Shown here piece after piece: positions 1 to 11,500 of a stretch of 64,000 nucleotides of DNA. Under the pieces are notes generated by a model, which was given only the letters and a program-made list of their open reading frames with translations, was not told where the DNA came from and did not search any database. Made by a program: the position numbers and the translations under genes. Within the stretch, counting starts at the first letter, position 1. Each line of letters starts with the position of its first letter. The stretch covers positions 2,298,501 to 2,362,500 of the forward strand of contig NZ_CP108518.1 of NCBI RefSeq assembly GCF_035989885.1, in the 5' to 3' direction. Source of the stretch: Streptomyces sp. NBC_01232. GTDB lineage: Bacteria; Actinomycetota; Actinomycetes; Streptomycetales; Streptomycetaceae.

Positions 1-459
1 GTCACGGTCACCGGTGACGATCAGCACGTCGAAGCCGGCCGCCTCCGCCTGCGTCGCCAGCGTCGCGATCACGTCGTCGGCCTCGAAGCCGTCGACCGCG
101 AACCGCGGCACGTGCATGGTGTCGAGCAGCTCGCCGATCAGCTCGACCTGCCCCTTGAACTCGTCGGGGGTCTTGGAGCGGTTCGCCTTGTACTCGGGGA
201 ACTCCGTCGAGCGCCACGTCTTGCGGGAGACGTCGAACGCCACCGCGAAGTGCGTAGGAGCCTCGTCGCGCAGCGTGTTCGCCAGCATCGACGCGAAGCC
301 GTAGATGGCGTTGGTCGGCTGCCCCGTCGCGGTCGTGAAGTTCTCCGCGGGCAGCGCGAAGAACGCCCGGTAGGCCAGGGAGTGCCCGTCCATGAGCATC
401 AGGCGGGGACGGTCCGCTGCGGGCGGCTGGTCGGTCTTCTTCGCTGATGAATCTGCCAC
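1..459 (-). CDS. polA: DNA polymerase I, N-terminal part (runs off the left edge)
   Basis: The leftward frame from a GTG at 457-459 encodes 153 residues with no stop before the window edge. After a short basic leader it reads LMLMDGHSLAYRAFFALP, then NAIYGFASMLANTL, FDVSRKTWR and FEADDVIATLA, which is the 5'-3' exonuclease (FEN/PIN-like) domain of bacterial Pol I; DGHSLAYRAFF and FEADD contain metal-binding acidic residues. The enzyme removes RNA primers and fills gaps in repair and lagging-strand replication. Only the exonuclease domain start lies here; helix-hairpin-helix and polymerase domains must lie to the left. It is divergent from the molybdoenzyme gene at 660. The GTG is the most upstream start that fits the family; an in-frame ATG lies about 20 codons inside. 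Confidence 0.93.
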   Translation of the reverse strand, partial: MADSSAKKTDQPPAADRPRLMLMDGHSLAYRAFFALPAENFTTATGQPTNAIYGFASMLANTLRDEAPTHFAVAFDVSRKTWRSTEFPEYKANRSKTPDEFKGQVELIGELLDTMHVPRFAVDGFEADDVIATLATQAEAAGFDVLIVTGDRD

Positions 460-659
460 GCCCCCGATCCTAGGCGCCCCCACCGACAATTCCGGCCCGT
501 CGCCTCCCCCGGCGCATCCGCCCCACCGGACGCCCCCGGCGCACCCGGCCGGGGCGCGATGAGCACCGGACCGCCCTCCCCGGATTCCGTGGTCCGTGCA
601 AGGATCGAAGGACGCGGCCACACGTGCTGCACATGTACGTACGCTCGAAGGGGAGCGCG

Positions 660-2930
<2,271 letters not shown>

Positions 2931-2984
2931 TAGAACGACCTCAGGACAAGACGGTTAACGATCGTTGACGAACGGAGCCTGACC

Positions 2985-3491
2985 ATGGGCGAGCAGCACG
3001 CAGTGAAGTTCCCGCAGGAGGTCCTGGAGGAGTACGCGGCCCTCGGTATCGACCTGCCCTCACTGTTCTCGGCGGGGCACCTCGGCGAGCGGATGGACAT
3101 CCGCATCCTGGAGGCCTCGGCCGACCGTGTCGTCGGCACCATGCCCGTCGAGGGCAACACCCAGCCGTACGGGCTGCTGCACGGCGGGGCCTCCGCCGTG
3201 CTGGCCGAGACCCTCGGCTCGGTCGGCGCCATGATGCACGGCGGCATCAACAAGATCGCCGTCGGCGTGGACCTGAACTGCACCCACCACCGGGGCGCCC
3301 GCAGCGGCATCGTCACCGGCGTCGCGACCCCCGTGCACCGCGGCCGATCGACGACCACCTTCGAGATCGTCATCACCGACGAGCAGGACAGGCGGATCTG
3401 CACCGCCCGCCTGACCTGCCTGCTGCGTGACGCCGGCCCGGCCGCCGTGGGCGCCACCGCCGGCGCCGGCGAGGCCCCGGCGGGGGCCTGA
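2985..3491 (+). CDS. PaaI-type hotdog-fold thioesterase
   Basis: A 168-residue single hotdog-domain protein. PYGLLHGGASAVLAETLGSVGA matches the PaaI/4HBT core, where HGG...LAET carries the catalytic acidic residue and oxyanion-hole glycines. The second half (VGVDLNCTHHRGARSG, FEIVITDEQDRRICTARLTCLL) supplies the remaining strands. Such enzymes hydrolyse acyl- or aroyl-CoA thioesters in the cytoplasm, often to release trapped CoA. The gene follows the molybdoenzyme by 54 nt in the same direction, so cotranscription is possible, but no functional link is evident. The Ala/Gly-rich C-terminal tail (after about residue 150) is not part of the fold. The specific substrate cannot be told. Confidence 0.85.
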   Translation: MGEQHAVKFPQEVLEEYAALGIDLPSLFSAGHLGERMDIRILEASADRVVGTMPVEGNTQPYGLLHGGASAVLAETLGSVGAMMHGGINKIAVGVDLNCTHHRGARSGIVTGVATPVHRGRSTTTFEIVITDEQDRRICTARLTCLLRDAGPAAVGATAGAGEAPAGA

Positions 3492-3509
3492 CCCCGGCTC
3501 CCGGCCCGA

Positions 3510-3548
3510 GCTCCAGACCGCGGCTCCAGACCGCGGCTCCAGACCGCG
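3510..3548. repeat. three tandem 13-bp repeats
   Basis: GCTCCAGACCGCG is repeated three times without change at 3510-3522, 3523-3535 and 3536-3548, just after the thioesterase stop. It lies in a GC-rich spacer (3492-3748) in which I see no gene. Confidence 0.8.
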
Positions 3549-3748
3549 ACTTTCGGCCGCAGCACCACCCGACAGGCCCGGACCCCGCCCCCAGGGCGGC
3601 GGATCCGGGCCTGCGCGCGTTCCGGGATCCGGGCCCGCGCGCGTGCCCGGACGCCACCGCACCCGCCAACCGCCCGGAATCCGCCAGTCCGCACGCTACG
3701 CGGCGACATCTGTTGTTTCACCGATCGTGACCGCCTACCGTCCCACCC

Positions 3749-4150
3749 ATGGGGACCATGCCACGCACGGCCCGGTACGCCGCCCACATCCTCCTCGCGG
3801 CGCTCGCCCTGTCCGGATGCTCTCCCTCCGCACCACCCCCCGCGGAGGGCTCCGGGAGCCCCTCCACCACCGCCCCTCCCTCGCCCGTACAGGTGTGCAC
3901 GACCCTCGTGTCCTACTGGGCGAAGGAGACCCTCATGGGCACCAAATGGTCCGGTCTCGACTGGGAACAGAAGGGCCTGTCCAACGGCCAGTACGCGATC
4001 CACGAGGACGCCGTGGCCGCAGGACGCACCGAGGAGCGAACTGCCGGGCGGAGCAAGGCACTTGAGCTGATCGACCGGTTCGTCGCGCAGCGCTGCGCCG
4101 AACAGGGCGGCGCGACCGCCAGTTCGGAGAACTGGCGGTCGCCGACGTGA
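3749..4150 (+). CDS. small secreted lipoprotein, function unknown
   Basis: A 133-residue protein with a lipoprotein signal: basic start (PRTARYAAH), hydrophobic stretch ILLAALA and lipobox LSGC, so Cys at about residue 24 should be lipidated and the protein held outside the membrane. A Pro/Ser/Thr-rich linker follows, then a domain with a Cys pair (VCTTLVSYWAKE and AQRCAEQG) that could form a disulphide. LMGTKWSGLDWEQKGLS and ALELIDRFVAQRC look like helices. I do not recognise the family; similar small lipoproteins are common in streptomycetes. ATG 3749 starts directly at the signal peptide; GTG or TTG starts further up would not add sensible sequence. Confidence 0.7.
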   Translation: MGTMPRTARYAAHILLAALALSGCSPSAPPPAEGSGSPSTTAPPSPVQVCTTLVSYWAKETLMGTKWSGLDWEQKGLSNGQYAIHEDAVAAGRTEERTAGRSKALELIDRFVAQRCAEQGGATASSENWRSPT

Positions 4151-4693
4151 CCGGCATCACCGCATTCCCGAGCCCGCTGTCCGGCTTCCGGGCAGATGCC
4201 CCTGCACCACCGAACCGCAGGTGGGGGGCCATGCCGCCTTCGGGACAAGATCCATTCGATTACAAAAGCAACCTCTTGACCGTCACCCTCCGTAATGCCC
4301 ATGAGGGCCTTAATCCGCCTTTTCCCTTAAGAAAGGCCACTCGGAGGATTCCTTTGAGCACGCGCAGCCACATTCGGCCGAAAATGATCTAAGACAGGTG
4401 CATGGAGGCCTCAAGCCCCTTAGAAGAACAGGTAATTCTCAGGATGCGGACACCCACCAAGGTAAGAAAACGTCCGATTTGTCCACACTCCCGCCACACA
4501 TTCTTGGCCTTGGCATAACAAGAGCGTCACATCCTCCTTTCCCTGCTCCCCGTGCTCGCCACCTCGGGCCTAGAGTCACGGCCAGTCACCGCGCCGCAGG
4601 GCGCGAATCAGCACGGCCGTGGACCTCCCAGTGCGGCCCGGCGACCTAACGGCACCTCTCCACGAGAGAGCCGCGCCAGGGAAAGGAAGAATC
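4151..4693. other. intergenic region upstream of the liv operon
   Basis: 543 nt without a convincing gene. The middle (about 4250-4540) is clearly less GC-rich than its surroundings, as expected for a promoter and leader region. A possible 12-codon leader ORF starts at a TTG at 4354 behind CGGAGGA and ends at 4392 (STRSHIRPKMI after the start), but it is not rich in Leu/Ile/Val and I give it little weight. No clear -35/-10 pair stood out. Confidence 0.5.
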
Positions 4694-5926
4694 GTGCGAC
4701 ACCGTTCTTTGCTCGTCCTCACCACCGTGATCACCACGGGAGCACTGACCCTCACCGCTTGCGGATCGCGCGACGGAGACTCCAAGGACAACGGCGGCGG
4801 CAAGAAGACCGTCGTCGTCATCGGCGTGGACGCCCCGCTCACCGGCTCGCTCTCCGCGCTCGGTCAGGGCATCAAGAACTCCGTCGACCTCGCGGCCAAG
4901 ACGGCCAACAAGAACAACGAGGTCCCGGGCATCGAGTTCAAGGTCGAGGCCCTCGACGACCAGGCGGTCCCCGCCTCCGGTCAGGCCAACGCCACCAAGC
5001 TCGTCGGCAACAAGGACGTCCTCGGCGTCGTCGGCCCGCTGAACTCCGGCGTCGCCCAGCAGATGCAGGGCGTCTTCAACTCCGCCAACCTGGCGCAGGT
5101 CTCCCCCGCCAACACCAACCCCGCGCTCAGCCAGGGCGACAACTGGGGCAAGGGCGAGTTCAAGCGCGGCTTCAAGACCTACTTCCGCACCGCCGCCACC
5201 GACGTGGTCCAGGGCAAGTTCGCCGCCCAGTACCTCTTCAAGGACGCCGGCAAGAAGAAGGTCTTCATCGTCGACGACAAGCAGACCTACGGCGCCGGCC
5301 TCGCGGCGATCTTCGCCGACGAGTTCAAGAAGCTCGGCGGCGAGGTCGCCGGCACCGACCACGTCACCGTGAAGGAGACCGACTTCTCCTCCACCGCCGA
5401 CAAGGTCAAGACCTCCGGCGCCGACTCCGTCTACTTCGGCGGCCAGTACCCCGAGGGCGGCCTGCTCGCCGACCAGATCAAGAAGACCGGCGCCAACGTC
5501 CCCCTCATGGGCGGCGACGGCATCCAGGACCCCGCCTTCATCAGCGCCTCCGGTGAGGCCAACGAGGGCGACCTGGCCACCTCCATCGGCTACCCGGTCG
5601 AGAAGCTGGACACGGCCAAGAAGTTCATCGAGGACTACAAGACCGAGGGCTACAAGGACCCGTACGCCGCCTACGGTGGCTACTCCTACGACGCCGGCTG
5701 GGCCGTCATCCAGGCCGTCAAGGCCGTCGCCGCCGCCAACAGCGGCAAGCTGCCCACCGACGCCCGCGCCAAGGTCGTCGAGGCGCTCGGCAAGGTCTCC
5801 TTCGAGGGCGTGACCGGCAAGGTCGCCTTCGACGAGTACGGCGACACCACCAACAAGCAGCTCACGGTCTACAAGGTCGAGGGCGGCAAGTGGGTCGACG
5901 TCAAGAGCGACACCTTCAACCAGTAA
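4694..5926 (+). CDS. livJ: branched-chain amino acid ABC transporter, substrate-binding lipoprotein
   Basis: A 410-residue type 1 periplasmic-binding (Peripla_BP_6) protein. The GTG at 4694 behind AGGAAGA starts a lipoprotein signal (basic VRHRSLLV, hydrophobic core, lipobox LTAC-G at about residue 21-25). IGVDAPLTGSLSALGQGIKNSVDLA is the typical LivJ/LivK start, followed by VVGPLNSGVAQQ and KVFIVDDKQTYGAGLA. It captures branched-chain amino acids (or a related ligand) at the cell surface and hands them to the LivHM permease. It is the first gene of the livJHMGF operon and is followed by a strong hairpin, which would let it be made in excess over the membrane components. Gene symbol is by family; ligand specificity is not proven. 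Confidence 0.92.
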   Translation: MRHRSLLVLTTVITTGALTLTACGSRDGDSKDNGGGKKTVVVIGVDAPLTGSLSALGQGIKNSVDLAAKTANKNNEVPGIEFKVEALDDQAVPASGQANATKLVGNKDVLGVVGPLNSGVAQQMQGVFNSANLAQVSPANTNPALSQGDNWGKGEFKRGFKTYFRTAATDVVQGKFAAQYLFKDAGKKKVFIVDDKQTYGAGLAAIFADEFKKLGGEVAGTDHVTVKETDFSSTADKVKTSGADSVYFGGQYPEGGLLADQIKKTGANVPLMGGDGIQDPAFISASGEANEGDLATSIGYPVEKLDTAKKFIEDYKTEGYKDPYAAYGGYSYDAGWAVIQAVKAVAAANSGKLPTDARAKVVEALGKVSFEGVTGKVAFDEYGDTTNKQLTVYKVEGGKWVDVKSDTFNQ

Positions 5927-5968
5927 GCCCGTAGTCCCCAGCACCACCCGTAACACCTGAAACATCCG

Positions 5969-6001
5969 CCGCGCGAGGGCGCAAACAGCGCCCTCGCGCG
6001 G
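5969..6001 (+). terminator. intra-operon hairpin after livJ
   Basis: A perfect 14-bp stem (5969-5982 with 5988-6001) and a 5-nt loop, with no T run. It sits between the binding-protein stop and livH and probably acts as a partial terminator or 3' stabiliser, giving more livJ than permease mRNA. Confidence 0.75.
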
Positions 6002-6035
6002 AGTCTTATCCGACACGCTCATCGGAGGCCCTGCG

Positions 6036-6968
6036 GTGCACGAACTGCCGCAACAGCTGGCCAACGGCCTGGCCCTCGGTGCTCTCTATGGTCTCATCGC
6101 CATCGGGTACACCATGGTCTACGGCATCGTCCAGCTCATCAACTTCGCCCACGGCGAGATCTTCATGATCGGCGGCTTCGGCGCGCTCACCGCCTACGCC
6201 ATCCTCCCGACCGGCACCTCCCTGCTGATCGCGATACCCGTCATGATCGTCGGCGGCGCCATCTGCTCCGTCGCCGTGGCATGCGCAGCCGAACGCTTCG
6301 CCTACCGCCCCCTGCGCAGCGCCCCCCGGCTCGCACCCCTCATCACCGCAATCGGCCTCTCGATCGCGCTCCAGCAGCTCGTCTGGCAGTTCTACCCGGA
6401 CGCCAAGAAGGCCGTCAGCTTCCCCGAGTTCAAGGGCGCAGCCTTCAAGATCACCGACAGCCTGGCGATCCAGCGCGCGGACCTCTTCGTCCTCATCCTC
6501 GCCCCGCTCTGCATGCTCGCCCTCGGCGTCTTCGTCCAGAAGAGCCGCAGCGGCCGCGCCATGCAGGCCACCGCGCAGGACCCCGACACCGCGAAGCTGA
6601 TGGGCATCAACACCGACCGCATCATCGTCATGGCCTTCGCCATCGGTGCCGCGTTCGCAGCCGTCGCCGCGGTCGCCTACGGCCTCGACAAGGGCCAGAT
6701 CAACTTCGAGATGGGCTTCATCCTCGGCCTCAAGGCCTTCACCGCAGCCGTCCTCGGCGGCATCGGCAACATCTACGGAGCCATGGTCGGCGGCGTCGTC
6801 CTCGGCCTCGCCGAAGCCCTCTCGATCGCCTACATCGAAGAGATCCCCGGCATGTCGCAGCTCGGCGGTGGAGCCTGGTCCAACGTCTGGGCGTTCGTAC
6901 TCCTCATCGTCGTCCTCCTCGTGCGGCCACAAGGCCTGCTCGGCGAGCGCGTCGCGGATCGGGCGTGA
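6036..6968 (+). CDS. livH: branched-chain amino acid ABC transporter permease LivH
   Basis: A 310-residue inner-membrane permease of the LivH family. The start (LPQQLANGLALGALYGLIAIGYTMVYGIVQLINFAHGEIFMIGGF) is the hallmark LivH N-terminus. GRAMQATAQDPDTAKLMGINTDRIIVMAF holds the EAA-like loop that contacts the ATPases, and AVLGGIGNIYGAMVGGVVLGLAEAL is the conserved Gly-rich C-terminal segment. About eight hydrophobic segments are visible. Start is GTG 6036 behind GGAGG. It pairs with LivM encoded 5 nt downstream. Confidence 0.95.
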   Translation: MHELPQQLANGLALGALYGLIAIGYTMVYGIVQLINFAHGEIFMIGGFGALTAYAILPTGTSLLIAIPVMIVGGAICSVAVACAAERFAYRPLRSAPRLAPLITAIGLSIALQQLVWQFYPDAKKAVSFPEFKGAAFKITDSLAIQRADLFVLILAPLCMLALGVFVQKSRSGRAMQATAQDPDTAKLMGINTDRIIVMAFAIGAAFAAVAAVAYGLDKGQINFEMGFILGLKAFTAAVLGGIGNIYGAMVGGVVLGLAEALSIAYIEEIPGMSQLGGGAWSNVWAFVLLIVVLLVRPQGLLGERVADRA

Positions 6969-6973
6969 GAACC

Positions 6974-8695
6974 ATGACCACCAACACCACCCCCCAGACC
7001 GCCACGGTGAAGCAGGGCCCCGCGCCCGCCACGCTCCTGTACGCGATCATCGGCGGCAGCCTCCTCACCATCATCAGCGCCTTCCTGGCCTGGACCTGGA
7101 CCGACGAGTTCCCCGGCGACCTGACCTACTACGGCAGCCCCGCCGACCTCCAGTACGTCACCCTCGCCGGAGCCGCCCTCACCCTCGCCTTCGCGCTCTC
7201 CGCGCTCGGCGTCAAGGGCTTCCGCTGGCTCACCCCCGCCGGCTCCCGCAAGGCCATCTTCTTCCTCACCCTCGGCAATCTCCTCGCCACCTGGTTCACG
7301 GTCATCTCCATCACCGTCGTCCTCGGCGGCGTCGTGAACCTGGACCCGGGTGCCTACGTGGCCCTCGTCGGCACGATCATCCCGGTCCTCGCCGCGAACA
7401 AGCTCCCCGACGACACCCGCAAGGCGGCCCCCGCCAAGCAGCTGCCCTCCTGGGCCGAGATCCTCGTCGTCACCGGCGTCTTCGCCCTCGGCCTCTTCGT
7501 CATCACCTTCGGCATCGACACCGATGACAAGGAACCGCAGCTCTTCGTCGCCTACCTGCTCACCGTCGGCCTCGTCGGCCTCGCACTGAACAAGGCCGGC
7601 CTCTTCGCCCGCCTCGCAGGCATCACCGCCAAGCACCGCCAGGTCACCCTCATCGGAACCGCGGCCGCAGCGATCGCCTTCCCGTTCATCCAGCAGAGCG
7701 GCGACACCTACACGCTCATCGCGGTCAACATCCTGATCTTCGCGACCGTCGCCCTCGGCCTCAACGTCGTCGTCGGCCTCGCCGGCCTCCTCGACCTCGG
7801 CTACGTCGCCTTCCTCGGCGTCGGCGCCTACGCCGCGGCCCTGGTCTCCGGAAGCACCGCATCCGCCTTCGGCATCCACCTCCCCTTCTGGGCAGCGGTC
7901 ATCGTCGGCGCCCTCGCCTCGCTCATCTTCGGCGTGGTCATCGGAGCCCCGACCCTGCGCCTGCGCGGCGACTACCTCGCCATCGTCACCCTCGGCTTCG
8001 GAGAAATCTTCCGCATCGCCATGGGTAACCTCGACGGCACCTCCGGCCCGGACATCACCAACGGCCCCAACGGCATCCCCAACATCCCCCACCTCGAAAT
8101 CTTCGGGTGGAACTTCGGGGAGTCCCACATCGTCGGCGGCATCACCCTCGGCGCCTACGCCAACTACTACTTCCTGATGCTGCTCGTCATGGCACTGGTC
8201 GTCGTGGTCTTCGCCCGAGCCGGCAGCAGCCGCATCGGCCGCGCCTGGGTCGCCATCCGCGAGGACGAGACCGCCGCCGAAGCCATGGGCATCAACGGCT
8301 TCAAGGTCAAGCTCATCGCCTTCGCCCTCGGCGCCACCCTCGCCGGCCTCGCCGGCACCGTCCAGGCACACGTCAACAGCACCGTGGTCCCCGAGAACTA
8401 CGTCTTCGCCGGGCCCGTCCCGCCGAACTCCGCGTTCCTCCTCGCCGCAGTCATCCTCGGCGGCATGGGCACCATCCGCGGCCCCATCCTCGGCGCCGCA
8501 CTCCTCTTCCTCATCCCGGCGAAGCTGGCCTTCCTCCAGGACTACCAGCTCCTCGCCTTCGGCATCGCCCTCATCCTGCTCATGCGCTTCCGCCCCGAAG
8601 GCCTCATCGCCAACAAGCGCGCGCAGCTCGAGTACCACGACGACACCGCTGACCAGGCCCCCGCGGACCTGGCCACCGCCAAGGCGGGGGCGTGA
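6974..8695 (+). CDS. livM: branched-chain amino acid ABC transporter permease LivM, long N-terminal form
   Basis: A 573-residue permease, longer than typical LivM (roughly 320-420). The LivM core starts near residue 250 (LIAVNILIFATVALGLNVVVGLAGLLDLGYVAFLGVGAYAAAL) and includes GDYLAIVTLGFGEIFRI, the coupling loop GRAWVAIREDETAAEAMGINGFKVKL and the end ILLMRFRPEGLI. The first ~240 residues add several extra membrane segments with a polar stretch (KLPDDTRKAAPAKQLPSW). ATG 6974 is chosen because it lies 5 nt after livH; the frame is open further upstream inside livH but that reading is a shadow. The long N-terminus is, as far as I recall, common in streptomycetes. Confidence 0.93.
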   Translation: MTTNTTPQTATVKQGPAPATLLYAIIGGSLLTIISAFLAWTWTDEFPGDLTYYGSPADLQYVTLAGAALTLAFALSALGVKGFRWLTPAGSRKAIFFLTLGNLLATWFTVISITVVLGGVVNLDPGAYVALVGTIIPVLAANKLPDDTRKAAPAKQLPSWAEILVVTGVFALGLFVITFGIDTDDKEPQLFVAYLLTVGLVGLALNKAGLFARLAGITAKHRQVTLIGTAAAAIAFPFIQQSGDTYTLIAVNILIFATVALGLNVVVGLAGLLDLGYVAFLGVGAYAAALVSGSTASAFGIHLPFWAAVIVGALASLIFGVVIGAPTLRLRGDYLAIVTLGFGEIFRIAMGNLDGTSGPDITNGPNGIPNIPHLEIFGWNFGESHIVGGITLGAYANYYFLMLLVMALVVVVFARAGSSRIGRAWVAIREDETAAEAMGINGFKVKLIAFALGATLAGLAGTVQAHVNSTVVPENYVFAGPVPPNSAFLLAAVILGGMGTIRGPILGAALLFLIPAKLAFLQDYQLLAFGIALILLMRFRPEGLIANKRAQLEYHDDTADQAPADLATAKAGA

Positions 8696-8700
8696 ACACC

Positions 8701-9776
<1,076 letters not shown>

Positions 9777-9780
<4 letters not shown>

Positions 9781-10493
9781 CCGCACTGCTCAAGGTCGAA
9801 GACCTCAAGGTCGCCTACGGCAAGATCGAAGCCGTCAAGGGAATCTCCTTCGAGGTCAACGAAGGCGAAATCGTCTGCCTCGTCGGCACCAACGGCGCCG
9901 GCAAGACGACCACCCTCCGCACCCTCTCCGGGCTCATCAAGCCCAAGAGCGGCACCATCACCTTCGACGGCCAGCCCCTGGCCGCCGTACCGGCACACAA
10001 GATCGTCTCCCTGGGCCTCGCCCACTCCCCCGAGGGACGCCACATCTTCCCCCGGCTGACGATCGCCGAAAACCTCCAGCTCGGCGCCTTCCTGCGCACC
10101 GACAAGGAGGGCATCGAGGCGGATGTCCAGCGCGCCTACGAGATGTTCCCCATCCTGGGTGAGCGTCGCAAGCAGGCCGCCGGCACCCTCTCGGGCGGCG
10201 AGCAGCAGATGCTCGCCATGGGCCGCGCGCTCATGTCCCGCCCCAAGCTCCTGATGCTCGACGAGCCCTCCATGGGCCTGTCCCCGCTGATGATGCAGAA
10301 GATCATGGCGACCATCAAGGAACTCAAGGCCACGGGCATGACCATCCTGCTCGTCGAGCAGAACGCCCAGGCGGCGCTCTCGCTCTCCGACAGCGCGCAC
10401 GTGATGGAGATCGGCAAGATCGTCCTCTCCGGCACCGGCCGCGACCTCCTCCACAACGAGGACGTCCGCAAGGCCTACCTCGGCGAAGACTGA
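9777..10493 (+). CDS. livF: branched-chain amino acid ABC transporter ATPase LivF
   Basis: A 238-residue ABC ATPase of standard LivF length. Walker A is GTNGAGKTT (about residues 38-46), the family marker SPEGRHIFPRLTIAENL follows, the signature is LSGGEQQMLAMGRAL, Walker B is LLMLDEPSMGLSP and the H-loop is LLVEQNAQ. The GTG start overlaps the livG TGA by four bases, so translation is likely coupled. With LivG it forms the ATPase heterodimer for LivHM. It is the last gene of the operon and is followed by a strong hairpin. Confidence 0.95.
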
Positions 10494-10505
10494 TCCGACG
10501 AACGT

Positions 10506-10543
10506 GTGAGGCCCGCCTCCCCTCGGGGGGAGGCGGGCCTCAC
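10506..10543. terminator. bidirectional terminator, livF / response regulator
   Basis: A perfect 17-bp stem (10506-10522 with 10527-10543) closed by a TCGG tetraloop between two convergent genes. It should stop transcription from both sides. Confidence 0.9.
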
Positions 10544-10562
10544 GCATGTCCGGGGGCGGCCG

Positions 10563-11216
10563 CTACTTGCCGCTCTCCTTCTTCTTCGCCTCGGCGTCCT
10601 CGATGACGACCTCGGCGACCTGCTGCATGGACATCCGACGGTCCATGGACGACTTCTGGATCCACCGGAAGGCGGCCGGCTCCGTCAGCCCGTACTGCGT
10701 CTGCAGAATGCTCTTCGCGCGGTCCACCAGCTTGCGCGTCTCCAGCCGCTGGGAGAGGTCTTCGACCTCCTTCTCCAGCGCCCGCAGCTCCGCGAAGCGG
10801 GAGACGGCCATCTCGATGGCGGGCACCACGTCGCTCTTGCTGAACGGCTTCACGAGGTACGCCATCGCGCCGGCGTCCCGGGCCCGCTCGACGAGGTCGC
10901 GCTGCGAGAAGGCGGTGAGCATGAGCACGGGCGCGATGGACTCCTCCGCGATCTTCTCGGCGGCGGAGATCCCGTCCAGGACGGGCATCTTCACGTCCAG
11001 GATCACCAGATCGGGACGGTGCTCGCGCGCGAGCTCGACGGCCGTCTGCCCGTCGCCGGCCTCGCCGACGACGGAGTAGCCCTCTTCCTCGAGCATCTCC
11101 TTGAGATCGAGACGGATGAGCGCCTCGTCCTCGGCGATGACGACCCGGGTCGTCAGCGGCGGAACGTGCGACTGGTCGGCGTCGGGCGTGGGCGTCGACT
11201 CGTGCTCGGCGGTCAC
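10563..11216 (-). CDS. pdtaR: ANTAR-domain response regulator (PdtaR-like)
   Basis: A 217-residue protein with a CheY-like receiver (VVIAEDEALIRLDLKEML with the acidic pair, phospho-Asp in LVILDVKMPVLDG, Thr in LMLTAFS, Lys in YLVKPFS) joined to a coiled coil (RALEKEVEDLSQRLETRK) and an ANTAR domain (VDRAKSILQTQYGLTEPAAFRWIQKSSMDRRMSMQQVAEVV). ANTAR domains bind paired RNA hairpins and prevent transcription termination. The closest named relative I know is mycobacterial PdtaR (Rv1626), phosphorylated by PdtaS; no kinase gene is near. Start GTG 11214-11216 is preferred because GGAG lies 8 nt upstream; GTG 11234 would add six residues. It is divergent from the tRNA at 11316. Confidence 0.92.
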   Translation of the reverse strand: MTAEHESTPTPDADQSHVPPLTTRVVIAEDEALIRLDLKEMLEEEGYSVVGEAGDGQTAVELAREHRPDLVILDVKMPVLDGISAAEKIAEESIAPVLMLTAFSQRDLVERARDAGAMAYLVKPFSKSDVVPAIEMAVSRFAELRALEKEVEDLSQRLETRKLVDRAKSILQTQYGLTEPAAFRWIQKSSMDRRMSMQQVAEVVIEDAEAKKKESGK

Positions 11217-11315
11217 GGATGCTCCTCGGTGCAAGGCGGTTAAGCTCCCACGAGCCTACCTAGCTCCTGTATGTTTGTGGCACGGAGGGTCTTAGGTATC
11301 CTTCGTTTCGAAGGG

Positions 11316-11388
11316 GCCCCGGTAGCCCAGCGGTAGAGGCGATGGATTCAAAACCCATTCAGCGTCGGTTCGAATCCGACCCGGGGTA
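11316..11388 (+). tRNA. short (class-I-shaped) tRNA with CAA anticodon
   Basis: The 73-nt cloverleaf is: acceptor 11316-11322 with 11381-11387 (six Watson-Crick pairs plus a G-T first pair), D arm 11325-11340, anticodon arm 11342-11358 with loop TTCAAAA (anticodon CAA at 11349-11351), 5-nt variable loop 11359-11363, T arm 11364-11380 with TTCGAAT loop, discriminator A. CCA is not encoded. CAA would read the Leu codon UUG, but bacterial tRNA-Leu has a long variable arm, absent here. The pair closing the anticodon loop is A-C (mismatch). Acceptor, D and T arms are intact, so it looks expressible, but its amino-acid identity is unclear. Confidence 0.85.
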
Positions 11389-11500
11389 CTTCTCCTTCAT
11401 TTTCAAGGTCGCCAAGCGAATTTCTCGATCTTCACTCGTCACAGTGAACGAACCTTCGAATTACGACCAACCGGGCGAATAGCGACGAGGCTGCTGCCTC

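Noticed and set aside
4147..4392. 81-codon ORF upstream of livJ
   Set aside because: It overlaps the lipoprotein stop, has no ribosome site and lies in the AT-richer promoter region.
6830..8638. 602-codon minus-strand ORF opposite livM
   Set aside because: Asp/Glu/Gly-rich composition is the antisense shadow of a GC-rich gene; livM on the plus strand has clear family motifs.
11316..11388. Calling the tRNA simply tRNA-Leu
   Set aside because: The anticodon is CAA but the short variable loop conflicts with bacterial tRNA-Leu structure, so identity is left open.
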